A stretch of DNA of 64,000 bases from Bryobacterales bacterium (GTDB lineage Bacteria > Acidobacteriota > Terriglobia > Bryobacterales > Bryobacteraceae). Below the pieces are notes generated by a model. That model had not been told where the DNA came from and did no database searches. It was given only the letters and a program-made list of their open reading frames with translations. Positions 9,023-17,633 of this stretch are shown piece after piece. The translations under genes were made by a program, and so were the position numbers. Each line of letters begins with the position of its first letter. Within the stretch, counting starts at the first letter, position 1. Location: contig JADKID010000016.1 of assembly GCA_016721425.1 (NCBI GenBank), positions 1-64,000 on the forward strand, read 5' to 3'.

Positions 9023-9813
9023 TGCAGCTCGTTGATACGCACTGCCATCTGGATGGCGAACGCTTCGATTCGGACCGCGAGGACGTCATCGCCCGCGCCC
9101 GCGCCGCCGGCGTGGAGTGGATGGTGGCCATCGGCACCGGTGACGGACCGCCCGACTTGGAAGCGGGCATCCGCCTGGCCGACGCGTATCCGTTCATCTA
9201 CGCGACGGTGGGCGTGCATCCGCACGAGGCGGCTAAAGCGACCGAGGCGACGTGGGTGGAGCTGCTGGCGCTGACCGCGCATCCCAAGTGCGTGGCCGTG
9301 GGCGAGATCGGGCTCGACTATCACTACGACTTCTCGCCTCGTGACACGCAGAAGGCCGCCTTCGTGCGGCAGATGCAGATTGCGCGCGATGCAGGCCAGC
9401 CGATTGTGATCCACACCCGAGAGGCGTGGGACGACACCATCGCCTTGATTGGTGAGCATTGGGATCCGGCGCTGGGCGGCATCTTTCACTGTTTCTCCGG
9501 CGGCCCGGCGGAGGCGCGGCAGGCGCTGGACCTGGGTTTTCACATCAGCTTTTCGGGGATCGTCACGTTCCCCAAGGCCACCGATATTCACGAGGCAGCG
9601 CGGATGGTGCCGGACGACCGGCTGTTAATCGAGACTGATGCGCCGTATCTGGCGCCGATACCCTTTCGCGGTAAACGCAATGAGCCTTCGTACGTCCAAC
9701 ACACGGCGGCGCGCATCTCAGAACTGCGAGGGGTGCCGCTGGCCGACATTGCAGCGCTCACCACCGCCAACTGGAGAAAGCTCTGTTTGCGGCAGACGGG
9801 AGGCAAAGGATAA
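9022..9813 (+). CDS. TatD family metal-dependent hydrolase (DNase)
   Basis: 263 residues, ATG 9022 overlapping the metG stop (TAATG). It begins with the metal-binding motif MQLVDTHCHLDGERF, followed by VGVHPHEA, AVGEIGLDYHY, PIVIHTREAWDDT, FHCFSGG and LLIETDAPYLAP, the full set of TatD ligands on a TIM barrel. TatD proteins are 3'-5' exonucleases or DNases involved in DNA repair and quality control. The metG-tatD order is common across bacteria (MetG/TatD/ksgA neighbourhoods), which supports the call. Confidence 0.93.
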   Translation: MQLVDTHCHLDGERFDSDREDVIARARAAGVEWMVAIGTGDGPPDLEAGIRLADAYPFIYATVGVHPHEAAKATEATWVELLALTAHPKCVAVGEIGLDYHYDFSPRDTQKAAFVRQMQIARDAGQPIVIHTREAWDDTIALIGEHWDPALGGIFHCFSGGPAEARQALDLGFHISFSGIVTFPKATDIHEAARMVPDDRLLIETDAPYLAPIPFRGKRNEPSYVQHTAARISELRGVPLADIAALTTANWRKLCLRQTGGKG

Positions 9814-9815
9814 AC

Positions 9816-10829
9816 TTGTTCCAGTCAATGCCAATCGGCAAGCTGGGCCTGGCCCTCACCACACGCGAAATCATGAGCCTCGTCTCGAAGGACCTCGAGC
9901 GCGTGGAGCAGGAGTTCCGTCTGGAGGCGGTTGGCTCGGTGGAAGCCGTCAGTCAGATCGCGCAATACCTGCAAGCCAATGGCGGGAAACGGCTGCGGCC
10001 GATCCTGTTGTTGGTCTCCTGCCGGTTGTTTCAGACTCCGTCGCCGGAGGCGATCCGTTTGGCCGCGGTGGTGGAGCTGATCCATACAGCCACGCTGGTG
10101 CACGACGACGTCATCGACGAAGCGCGGACGCGGCGGGGCAAGGCCTCGGCCAACATCATCTGGGGCAACCAGACCTCGGTGCTGGCGGGCGATTGGCTGT
10201 ATATGCAGGCGTTCCAGATTGCGCTACGGCAGCGCAGCTTTGAGATTCTCGATTTGCTCATCACGCTCACCCAGCAGATGGTGGATGGCGAGCTTCTGCA
10301 ACTGGAGCGGATCGGTAAGATCGACATCACCGAGGCGGACTCGATGGAGTTGATTGACCGCAAGACCGCGAGCCTCTTCTCGGCGTGTACGCGGCTAGGC
10401 GCGATTGCGGCCTCGGCCACGGAGCAGCAGCAAGCCATGCTCGGCGAGTTTGGCTGGAATCTGGGAATGGCCTTCCAACTGGTGGATGACATCCTGGACT
10501 TCACATCGCGCGAAAGCGTGTTGGGCAAGCCCGTGGGCAACGACCTGCGCGAGGGTAAGGTCACACTGCCGTTGATCTACGCATTGCAGAGCGCCACGCC
10601 ACAGGAGCGCGCGATGGTGCAGACGGTGCTGGACGATAACAACTACAGCCGGGTTGCTTTTGAAGAGATCCGGGCATTGGTGAACCGTCATCAGGGCATC
10701 GAGCGGGCGCGGGCCAGAGCGCATGAGTTCACGGCGAAGTCGCGTGAGTTGCTAGGCAACTTCGCGGACACGCCGGCGCGCACGGCATTGTTTGCGGCTA
10801 CCGATCTGGTAGCGGACCGCGACCGTTAG
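9816..10829 (+). CDS. Long-chain polyprenyl diphosphate synthase
   Basis: 337 residues from TTG 9816; an AAAGGA ribosome site ends 5 bases before it. ATG at 9828 is the alternative. It has both aspartate-rich motifs of trans-prenyltransferases: VHDDVIDEARTRRGK (first, DDxxD) and QLVDDILDF (second), plus GGKRLRP and GKPVGNDLREGKVTLP. It adds isopentenyl diphosphate units to make the C35-C45 side chain of menaquinone or ubiquinone (octaprenyl/heptaprenyl class). The chain length cannot be read with confidence. Its stop overlaps the stop of the convergent ABC ATPase gene by 4 bases. Confidence 0.92.
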   Translation: MFQSMPIGKLGLALTTREIMSLVSKDLERVEQEFRLEAVGSVEAVSQIAQYLQANGGKRLRPILLLVSCRLFQTPSPEAIRLAAVVELIHTATLVHDDVIDEARTRRGKASANIIWGNQTSVLAGDWLYMQAFQIALRQRSFEILDLLITLTQQMVDGELLQLERIGKIDITEADSMELIDRKTASLFSACTRLGAIAASATEQQQAMLGEFGWNLGMAFQLVDDILDFTSRESVLGKPVGNDLREGKVTLPLIYALQSATPQERAMVQTVLDDNNYSRVAFEEIRALVNRHQGIERARARAHEFTAKSRELLGNFADTPARTALFAATDLVADRDR

Positions 10830-11491
10830 TCTTCTTTCAACACTCCGTCAGTGAGTTGCGCCCGGCGCGCGAAGTGCGCGGCAATTTCGAGGCTGTGCGT
10901 GGCGATGATGAGAATGGTCTTGTGCGCGGCGCGCACGCTCTCGAGGAGCTCTGCCACGGCGGTGGCGTTTGTGCGGTCGAGGTTGCCGGTGGGCTCGTCG
11001 CAGAGGAGCAGGCGGGGTTCCCGCACCATGGCACGGGCGATGGCGACACGTTGCTTTTCGCCGCCGGAGAGCTGGTGGGGGAGATGGTCGAGGCGGGCGG
11101 AGAGGCCAACATCGTCGAGGAGTTTGCGGGCGCGCTGTGGCGCGAGCGTGTCCTCGGCGCCGACCATGAGCGGGACCAGCACATTTTCGAGTACCGTCAG
11201 TTGCGGCAGCAGGCTGTGATCCTGAAAGACAAAGCCGACGGATTTGTTGCGGAACTGCGCCTGCTCGGGCTCGGGGAGCGTATAGGGATCGATGCCTTCC
11301 AGGCGGACGGCGCCGGAGGTGGGCGGATCGAGGGCGCCGAGGATCTGGAGGAGCGTGGACTTGCCGCAGCCGCTGGGGCCCATGACGGCGAGGGCATCGC
11401 CGGGCTGCATGGAGAAAGTGACGCCGCGGAGGACTGGGAGCGGGCCGGCGGGCGAGTGGTAGCTCTTGCTGAGATCGGTGACTTCGAGCAC
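10826..11491 (-). CDS. ABC transporter ATP-binding protein, LolD/MacB type
   Basis: 221 residues from GTG 11491. AGGA 5-6 bases upstream of the GTG decides this start; the open frame upstream overlaps the preceding gene and is Arg/Pro-rich noise. Walker A GPSGCGKST, Q-loop VFQDHSLLPQLTVLEN, signature LSGGEKQRVAIARA, Walker B RLLLCDEPTGNLD and switch His (IATHS) are intact. The LLPQLTVLENV and DEPTGNLD forms are those of LolD, which powers extraction of lipoproteins from the inner membrane with LolC/E. A LolC/E-like permease is encoded at 60074, about 49 kb away, and could be its partner. It follows the PQQ-propeller gene by 11 bases on the same strand. Confidence 0.87.
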   Translation of the reverse strand: MLEVTDLSKSYHSPAGPLPVLRGVTFSMQPGDALAVMGPSGCGKSTLLQILGALDPPTSGAVRLEGIDPYTLPEPEQAQFRNKSVGFVFQDHSLLPQLTVLENVLVPLMVGAEDTLAPQRARKLLDDVGLSARLDHLPHQLSGGEKQRVAIARAMVREPRLLLCDEPTGNLDRTNATAVAELLESVRAAHKTILIIATHSLEIAAHFARRAQLTDGVLKED

Positions 11492-11502
11492 GGGTATCCT
11501 GT

Positions 11503-12636
11503 TTAGGGTAACGCGAAGGCGCGGATGGTAGTTTCGTCGCGGATGAAAAGCTGGCGCCCGGCGATGACGGGGGCAGCCCAAACGGCGGTCTTGGCGACCT
11601 CGTAGCGTTGCTTTTCGATGGGGCGGCCGGAGGAGATGTCATTGACGATCAGCTCGCCGGTATCGGTGAGGGCGTAGAGCGTGCGGCCGGTGACGCGCAG
11701 TTGAACGTTGTTGGCGTAGCGGCCCTCGGAGGCCCAGAGTTGTTTGCCGGTGGCGGAGTCCAGGGCGAAGAGGCGGCCCTTGCTGCGGCTGGTGAGGCCG
11801 TAGAGGGTTGTCCCGTCGAGGACCGGGTTGGAGATGTACATGGGCAGCTCGGCCTGCGACCAGTTCTGGCGGGTGATCCAGCCGGAGGATGCCTTGAGGA
11901 TGACGTAGGCGGTGGTGGGCTTGCGGACTCCGGAGACGATGACGGTGTTGCCGGTGACGACGGGGGTGATGATGTTCTCGTTCCACTGGTCCTGGAAGGG
12001 GATGCGCCAGAGGGTCTTTCCGGTAGCGGCATCGACGGCGAAAAGGTTGTGCTCGGAGAGGGTGACGTACTGGCGGACGCCGGCGATATCGGCGATGGCG
12101 AGAGAGGCGTAGACGGGGTGCTCGGTGGTGTTGGACCAGAGGGTGCGGCCGGTGGCGGGATCGAGTGCGATGAGCTCGCCGGCGGAGTCGTCGCCCCAGA
12201 AGACAATGAGGCGGCCCTGGTCGAGGAGCGGAGTCATGGCAGTGCCGCAGAAGAGCTTCGATGTGGAGATGGGTTTGGCCGGCGTACGCTGCCACTTGAG
12301 TTTGCCGGTGGCGAGCGAGTAGGCGCGCAGGTGGGCCATGCCGCCGAGGGTGAAGAGCGTGTCGCCCTGGATGACAGGAGTGGAGAAAGGCGCCGGGGCC
12401 ATTTGCAGTGCAGCGGAGTTTTTCTGGAAGGGCGCGCTATAGGTGTCGCGCCAGACCAGCTTGCCGGTGGCGCGGTGGAAGCAGGAGACTACTTCGCTGG
12501 TGGCCTGGCGGCTGAGGGTGCAGACGAGCTGATCGTTGGCGGCTGGGGGCGAGTAGCCCTCACCAATGGTGGCGGACCATTGCAGGGCCGGGGCGGCGGC
12601 GAGGAGGAGGAGTGCGAGGGTCACGGTAGCTTTCAT
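11503..12636 (-). CDS. Secreted PQQ-like beta-propeller repeat protein
   Basis: 377 residues with a clear signal peptide (MKATVTLALLLLAAAPALQ). Five or more propeller blades are visible by the repeat xATGKxxW: RATGKLVWRD, LATGKLKWQR, PATGRTLWSN, AATGKTLWRI and SATGKQLWAS. This is the WD40-like PQQ repeat fold seen in BamB and in quinoprotein dehydrogenases, but the dehydrogenase catalytic residues and PQQ ligands are not apparent, so it is probably a structural or BamB-like periplasmic protein. It is the first gene of a two-gene unit with the LolD-like ATPase, which would fit an envelope-biogenesis role. Confidence 0.8.
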   Translation of the reverse strand: MKATVTLALLLLAAAPALQWSATIGEGYSPPAANDQLVCTLSRQATSEVVSCFHRATGKLVWRDTYSAPFQKNSAALQMAPAPFSTPVIQGDTLFTLGGMAHLRAYSLATGKLKWQRTPAKPISTSKLFCGTAMTPLLDQGRLIVFWGDDSAGELIALDPATGRTLWSNTTEHPVYASLAIADIAGVRQYVTLSEHNLFAVDAATGKTLWRIPFQDQWNENIITPVVTGNTVIVSGVRKPTTAYVILKASSGWITRQNWSQAELPMYISNPVLDGTTLYGLTSRSKGRLFALDSATGKQLWASEGRYANNVQLRVTGRTLYALTDTGELIVNDISSGRPIEKQRYEVAKTAVWAAPVIAGRQLFIRDETTIRAFALP

Positions 12637-12659
12637 CGTACGCCGGAGAAGGGGGCGGC

Positions 12660-15230
12660 GTGGCTCCCCATTTTTCGGGTAGAGTCTTCAGTAGGATGTT
12701 GGTTCATCACGCAGGGTTAGTCATCGGGTTACTGTTTGCCAGTCATGTCGGAGCGGCGCAAGAGTTGCGGGACGTGTATACAGGGCCGGTTGAGATCACG
12801 GTGGCGGATGATTTCGAACGGGGCGCGAGCACGACGATCTACCGGTTCCAGCGTGATGGGCGGAGTGTTTCCGCCTATCAGCCCTCGGCGGATGCGCCGA
12901 CTGTCCGCTGTGGAGACAGCGTACGGATCGAAGGGGTGCGGCTGGGCGACACGATGACGGTGAGCCGGGCAGAGATTGCCGGCAGGAGCGCTGGAGATAC
13001 CGGGTGTGCGACGGTTGGCGAGCAGCGGGTTGCTGTGATTCTGGTGACGTTTCCTGGCACGAGCTTGCCGGCGGCGGCGAAGGGCGGGCTGCGGCAACTG
13101 ATGTTTGACGGGAGTTCGCTTTCGGCGCACACGTGGTATCGGGAGCAGTCCTATGGCAAGGTGTCGCTGAGTGGCGATGTCTTTGGCCCCTATGTTCTGG
13201 ACCAGGCCTACACGTGCAGACAGACGGCACAGATGCAGGCGGCCGCGATCCGGGCGGCGGACCGCGAGATCGATTTCCGCGAGTATCAGCGCTTTATCCT
13301 GGTATTTCCTCCGATTCGGGACTGCATTTTCGGGGCAATGGCGACCTTGGGATGCAGCGAGATCCAATCGGAGGAGGGGCGTGTGAGCGCTTCGTGGGTC
13401 TGGTCCAACTACGCGACAGATTCGGCGGCGATGCTGAGTCTATTGATCCATGAGTTTGGGCACAACCTGGGGATGGGACATTCGCGCTTGCTGCGGTTTC
13501 CGGGCGAGGCGCTGGAGGCCGACGGGTTCCGCGGGGTGCCGCTGGAGTATGGCGACAATGCCTCGGTGATGGGCAGTGCGCGCCTGGGCGGATTTGCGGC
13601 GGCTCACCGGCTGGCGGCGGGATGGTTGGCGGCAGAGACCGACGTGGGGGTGGCGGAGCGTAACGGCGATTTTGTGGTGGCGCCGCTGGAGAGCGGGTCC
13701 GGAGTGCGGGCGTTGCGGGTGCGGCGCCGGATTGGCGCGGACGAGTGGCTGTGGCTGGAGTACCGCCCAGGCGGCTCGGGATCGGGTGGTGCGCTGATCC
13801 GGCGGGAGACACCGGAATCCGGGGCCTGGACGCACTTGCTGGACATGACGGCGGCAAGTCTGGACGAGGCGAGATTTGACATGGGTGTGGGGAGTGAAAC
13901 GAATCCGTTTCTGCCGGCGTGGTCCACGTGGTCTGACCCACACAGCGATCTGACGATCATGCTGGGTGAGGAGAGGGCTGAAGGTCTGGATGTCTTCATC
14001 CGGTACGACGAGCGGTGTGCCGCTCCGGATCTGACGGAAGTGACTGTTCCGGACTGGGAGCAGGAGTTGGTATTGCCGGTGGCGGCTGCGCCGGGATGCG
14101 AGTGGCAGGTGAAGAGCGGACGCACGTGGATGAGCGTCACGCGAAACGAAGGGGAGGCGCTGGTGAAGATCGGCGCGATCCCGGACAGTACCCCGAGGAG
14201 CGGCATGTTGACGGTGGGCCGAAATACCGTGCGGATCGTTCAGAAGGCCCCGCCACGGGATATGACGTTGTTGTCGGTGTCTCCTCCGGGCGTTGATCTG
14301 CCCGTTGAGGCCGCTGTGCCCATTCTGTTCCATCTGCGGGACGAGAACGGCGTGGAGGATATGCAGGCGATTCAGCTCTCGGTAGCGCCGAGGCCGGGAT
14401 CGGCGGTGGCTCCGTGTTACTTCCGATACTCCGGGGAACGGAGAGTGGTGGAGGTGAGCTCCGATGGCGAGGTTTTCCATGACGACGAGAAGCCGGGCAT
14501 CGGGTATTCGGGCTCGTGCTCGGTGGAGGCGCTGATCTACCGGGTGAATCGGACGGACGTCATTTTCCGGTTCTTTTTGAATTTCGCGGGGCCGGAGGGT
14601 GAGGCACTGACGGCGATGGTGAGAGCGGAGGACGCGGGGGGAACGACAGGGCCTTGGGTGGAGGCGGCGGAGTTTCGGACCACGCGCCAGTGCCGGGCTC
14701 TGCCGACCATAGATTATCTGACGTACCTAACGGGCGGGGCGAGCGGCGATTGGCTCACCGTGCGAGCGTCGGCGTCGCCCTGCGCGTGGACCGCCTCGAC
14801 GGATGTGGACTGGATCCGGCTGGGCGTGAACTCATCCAACGATGGGGGACTGCTGCCGTTCGATGTCGCCGCCAATGCCGAAGCGGGGACGAGGGAAGGC
14901 CACATCTTCATCAACGGAGCGCCGGTGCGGGTGATCCAGTACGCGGACGGAGAAGTTCAGCGGCAGTATGTGACGCTGCGTCCTCCGGAGACGGTGATCT
15001 CCGGGGAGGCGGCGGTGGGCATGCTGACGTTCTACTACAGTCTGGGCGACCTGGTGCCCGCGGAGGCGGAAGTGCCGTGGCTGCGAGTGCTGCGGGTGGA
15101 GCGGGCGGCGGACCGCCGGGAGATCCGCTTTCTGGCCGAGCAGAACCCTGAGGCGGCGCCTCGTGTGGGAACCATTCTGGTGGGGGGCAAGCCCTTCACG
15201 GTGCTGCAGCAGGCGGGGCCGGTGCGGTAG
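12660..15230 (+). CDS. Secreted zinc metalloprotease with BACON-like repeats
   Basis: 856 residues from GTG 12660, supported by GGAGAAGGGG 6-15 bases upstream; ATG at 12696 is the alternative and gives a cleaner signal peptide (MLVHHAGLVIGLLFASHVGA). The catalytic domain carries HEFGHNLGMGH at about residue 264, a HExxHxxGxxH metzincin-like zinc site; VILVTFPGT and HTWYREQSYGKVSLSGDV match the M6/gametolysin-like neighbourhood. After the protease domain come at least two BACON-like segments (CEWQVKSGRTWMSVTRNEGE and CAWTASTDVDWIRLG, each ending in VRIVQ/VRVIQ) and a third diverged copy at the C-terminus ending FTVLQQAG. BACON domains bind mucin or carbohydrate surfaces or act as spacers. It is divergent from the PQQ gene with only 23 bases between starts if GTG is used. 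Confidence 0.75.
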   Translation: MAPHFSGRVFSRMLVHHAGLVIGLLFASHVGAAQELRDVYTGPVEITVADDFERGASTTIYRFQRDGRSVSAYQPSADAPTVRCGDSVRIEGVRLGDTMTVSRAEIAGRSAGDTGCATVGEQRVAVILVTFPGTSLPAAAKGGLRQLMFDGSSLSAHTWYREQSYGKVSLSGDVFGPYVLDQAYTCRQTAQMQAAAIRAADREIDFREYQRFILVFPPIRDCIFGAMATLGCSEIQSEEGRVSASWVWSNYATDSAAMLSLLIHEFGHNLGMGHSRLLRFPGEALEADGFRGVPLEYGDNASVMGSARLGGFAAAHRLAAGWLAAETDVGVAERNGDFVVAPLESGSGVRALRVRRRIGADEWLWLEYRPGGSGSGGALIRRETPESGAWTHLLDMTAASLDEARFDMGVGSETNPFLPAWSTWSDPHSDLTIMLGEERAEGLDVFIRYDERCAAPDLTEVTVPDWEQELVLPVAAAPGCEWQVKSGRTWMSVTRNEGEALVKIGAIPDSTPRSGMLTVGRNTVRIVQKAPPRDMTLLSVSPPGVDLPVEAAVPILFHLRDENGVEDMQAIQLSVAPRPGSAVAPCYFRYSGERRVVEVSSDGEVFHDDEKPGIGYSGSCSVEALIYRVNRTDVIFRFFLNFAGPEGEALTAMVRAEDAGGTTGPWVEAAEFRTTRQCRALPTIDYLTYLTGGASGDWLTVRASASPCAWTASTDVDWIRLGVNSSNDGGLLPFDVAANAEAGTREGHIFINGAPVRVIQYADGEVQRQYVTLRPPETVISGEAAVGMLTFYYSLGDLVPAEAEVPWLRVLRVERAADRREIRFLAEQNPEAAPRVGTILVGGKPFTVLQQAGPVR

Positions 15231-15250
15231 GCGGGGCCGCGAGTAGGTTC

Positions 15251-15281
15251 TTGACGAAGCGGTAGAGTTTGGAGTTATACT
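15251..15281 (+). promoter_or_regulatory. Candidate sigma70-type promoter for the ankyrin/cytochrome gene
   Basis: TTGACG at 15251-15256 and TATACT at 15276-15281 are separated by 19 bases, at the loose end of the accepted range. They lie 65 bases before the ATG at 15346, in the only intergenic gap upstream of that gene. Confidence 0.45.
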
Positions 15282-15345
15282 CACGAGGATCTGGGAATTC
15301 TCAGTCTGGGAACTTTGAACTGGCGGCCCGGCCGCGGAGGCTTGG

Positions 15346-17616
15346 ATGAAACGCTGCAAAGTTGTGCATGTATGGCTGGGTTGCTGTTTGAGTGCCGGGG
15401 TGCTGGCGGCGCAGACGGCTGAGCGGGTTGATTTCGGGAAAGACGTGCACCCGATCTTCCGGCAGAACTGCGTGCCTTGTCATGGGCCGGCGCAGCAGAT
15501 CAACGGATTGCGGCTGGATCGGAAAAGCTCGGCTCTCAAGGAACGCCGCATCGTGCCCGGTAACGCGGAGAACAGCATCCTGCTGCACAAGCTGACGGGG
15601 ACTGAGTTTGGGCCGCAGATGCCGCCGACGGGGGCGCTGCGTGCGGAGCAGATCAGCGTGATCCGCAAGTGGATTGAACAGGGCGCGGAGTGGCCGGACT
15701 CGCTCTCGAATGAAGTGGAGCTGCCGCCGGTGAATCCGAAGGCGGTAGCGCTGGTGGAGGCACTACGGACGGGCGACCTGGAGAGTTTTTTGAAGCAAGT
15801 TGCGGCCGATCCGAAACTGCTGAACGCGCGCGGGCCGGAGGGCTCGACGCCCTTTATGTATGCGGTGTTGTATGCGGACGGGGCGACGTTGAAACGGCTG
15901 CTGAAGCAGGGAGCGGATGTGAACCGGCGCAACGATGCGGGCGCGACAGCGCTGATGTGGGCGGCGACGGATCTGGAAAAGACGCGGCTGTTGCTGGATG
16001 GCGGGGCGGATGTGAACGCGCGGTCTGAGCAACTGCGCACACCGTTGATGATTGCGGCGCGGCGACCTGGCGGCGCGGCGATTGTGAAGCTGCTGTTGGA
16101 TCGCGGGGCGAAGGTGAATCCGAATGCGATACCGCCGAGCGAATCGTCGCCGCTGATGGAGGCGGCGACGGCGGGCGAGTTGCCGACGCTGAAACTGCTG
16201 GTGGAGCGCGGGGCGGACGTGAAAGCGAGCGGGCCGCCGGTGCTGGTGCTGGCGGTGGCGAGCGGGTGTGGGCAGTGTCTGGAACTGCTGGCGGCGAAGA
16301 TGGAGGACCGTGCGGTGTTTACGGGAGCGCTGCCGGATACGGCGGGACTGGGGGACCTGCGGGCGGTGAAGCTGATGCTCGACCGGGGCGCGGAGGTGAA
16401 CGCGTTTGACCCGCTGGGGCGCACGGCGCTGATGTATGCGGCGGGATCGGATCTGGCGCCGGTGGAGGTGGTGAAGCTGCTGATGGAACGCGGGGCCGAT
16501 GTCAACGCGAAGGACCGGCATGAACGGGGCGGTGATTCGGGGCTGACGGTGCTGGACATTGCGAAGTTAAGAGGCGACACGCCGGTTGTCCGAATGCTGG
16601 TGAAGGCTGGCGCGAAGGCCTCGGCTCCGGCGCCCGTGGTGCTCCGGCCGCGGTTGGAGAACACGGTGACGCGGGCGGTGGAGGGGAGCCTTCCGCTGCT
16701 GCAAAAGGCGGACGCGAATTTCATACCGAAGGCGGGGTGCATTTCGTGTCATAACGACAGTCTGGCCGCGATGATGATGGGGGCGGCGCGAAAGAATGGA
16801 TTCCGGGTGGACGAACAACTGGCGGCGCAGCAGTTGAAGGCCAACGCGGGGGTGGTGGAAAAGATGCGTGATCGCCTGCACCAGGGCTTCTTCGTTCCGG
16901 TTGGAGATGTCTTCGGGAGCGGTGTTTTGGGCTACATCCTGATGGGACTGGGGGCAGAGCAGTATCCGGCGGATCTCAATACGGACGCGGTGGCGATGTA
17001 TTTAAAGATGCGTCAATCGCCCGATGGGCACTGGGCGTATCCGATCACCGACACGCGGCCGCCGATCTGTTCCGACTATATCGGCCAGACCGTGCGGGCG
17101 ATGCGGGCGCTACAGTTATACGCGCCGAAGGTGGACCGGGCGGGGTATGAGAAGTCGATTGAGCTGGCGGCGAACTGGATTGCGAATGCGCCGGCGATGA
17201 CGTACGAGGACTACGCTTGGCGGGTGATGGGACTGGCGTGGGCTGGCAAGGACAAAGCCGCTGTGCAGAAGGCAGTGGCGGCGCTGCTGGCGTTGCAGCG
17301 CACCGATGGCGGGTGGTCTGATCTGGAAACGATGGGGAGCAATGCCTATGCGACGGGGAAGGCGCTGGTAGCGTTGCAGACGGCAGGGCTGGCGGTGACT
17401 GACGCGGCGTATCAGCGAGGTGTGCGGTATCTGCTGCGGACGCAGGAGCAGGATGGGTCGTGGTATGTGAAGTCGCGGGCGCTGACGTTCCAGCCGTATT
17501 TCGATGCGGGGTTTCCGCATGGATTTGACCAGTGGATCTCGGCGGCAGGGACGAACTGGGCGACGATGGCGCTGGCCATGGCGGAGCGGAACACGACAGC
17601 GGCGGAGGTTCGGTAG
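15346..17616 (+). CDS. Cytochrome c / ankyrin-repeat / alpha-toroid fusion protein
   Basis: 756 residues with a signal peptide (MKRCKVVHVWLGCCLSAGVLAA). Segment 1, residues about 28-125, is a Planctomycete-type cytochrome c with heme motif CVPCH (42-46), GLRLDRKSSALKE and MPPTG. Segment 2, about 130-430, holds seven or so ankyrin repeats marked by LLLDGGADVNARSE, LLLDRGAKVN, LLVERGADVKAS, LMLDRGAEVN and LLMERGADVNAKD. Segment 3 has a second heme motif CISCH (465-469). Segment 4, about 520-750, is an alpha/alpha toroid of the prenyltransferase/squalene cyclase type with WISAAGTNWA and repeated QRTDGGW/QEQDGSW motifs. Probably periplasmic, with two covalent hemes. Similar fusions exist in Acidobacteria, but no function is known to me. 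A degenerate hairpin (17614-17634) separates it from the convergent gene. Confidence 0.8.
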   Translation: MKRCKVVHVWLGCCLSAGVLAAQTAERVDFGKDVHPIFRQNCVPCHGPAQQINGLRLDRKSSALKERRIVPGNAENSILLHKLTGTEFGPQMPPTGALRAEQISVIRKWIEQGAEWPDSLSNEVELPPVNPKAVALVEALRTGDLESFLKQVAADPKLLNARGPEGSTPFMYAVLYADGATLKRLLKQGADVNRRNDAGATALMWAATDLEKTRLLLDGGADVNARSEQLRTPLMIAARRPGGAAIVKLLLDRGAKVNPNAIPPSESSPLMEAATAGELPTLKLLVERGADVKASGPPVLVLAVASGCGQCLELLAAKMEDRAVFTGALPDTAGLGDLRAVKLMLDRGAEVNAFDPLGRTALMYAAGSDLAPVEVVKLLMERGADVNAKDRHERGGDSGLTVLDIAKLRGDTPVVRMLVKAGAKASAPAPVVLRPRLENTVTRAVEGSLPLLQKADANFIPKAGCISCHNDSLAAMMMGAARKNGFRVDEQLAAQQLKANAGVVEKMRDRLHQGFFVPVGDVFGSGVLGYILMGLGAEQYPADLNTDAVAMYLKMRQSPDGHWAYPITDTRPPICSDYIGQTVRAMRALQLYAPKVDRAGYEKSIELAANWIANAPAMTYEDYAWRVMGLAWAGKDKAAVQKAVAALLALQRTDGGWSDLETMGSNAYATGKALVALQTAGLAVTDAAYQRGVRYLLRTQEQDGSWYVKSRALTFQPYFDAGFPHGFDQWISAAGTNWATMALAMAERNTTAAEVR

Positions 17617-17633
17617 GGCGCCAAGCCCGGCGC

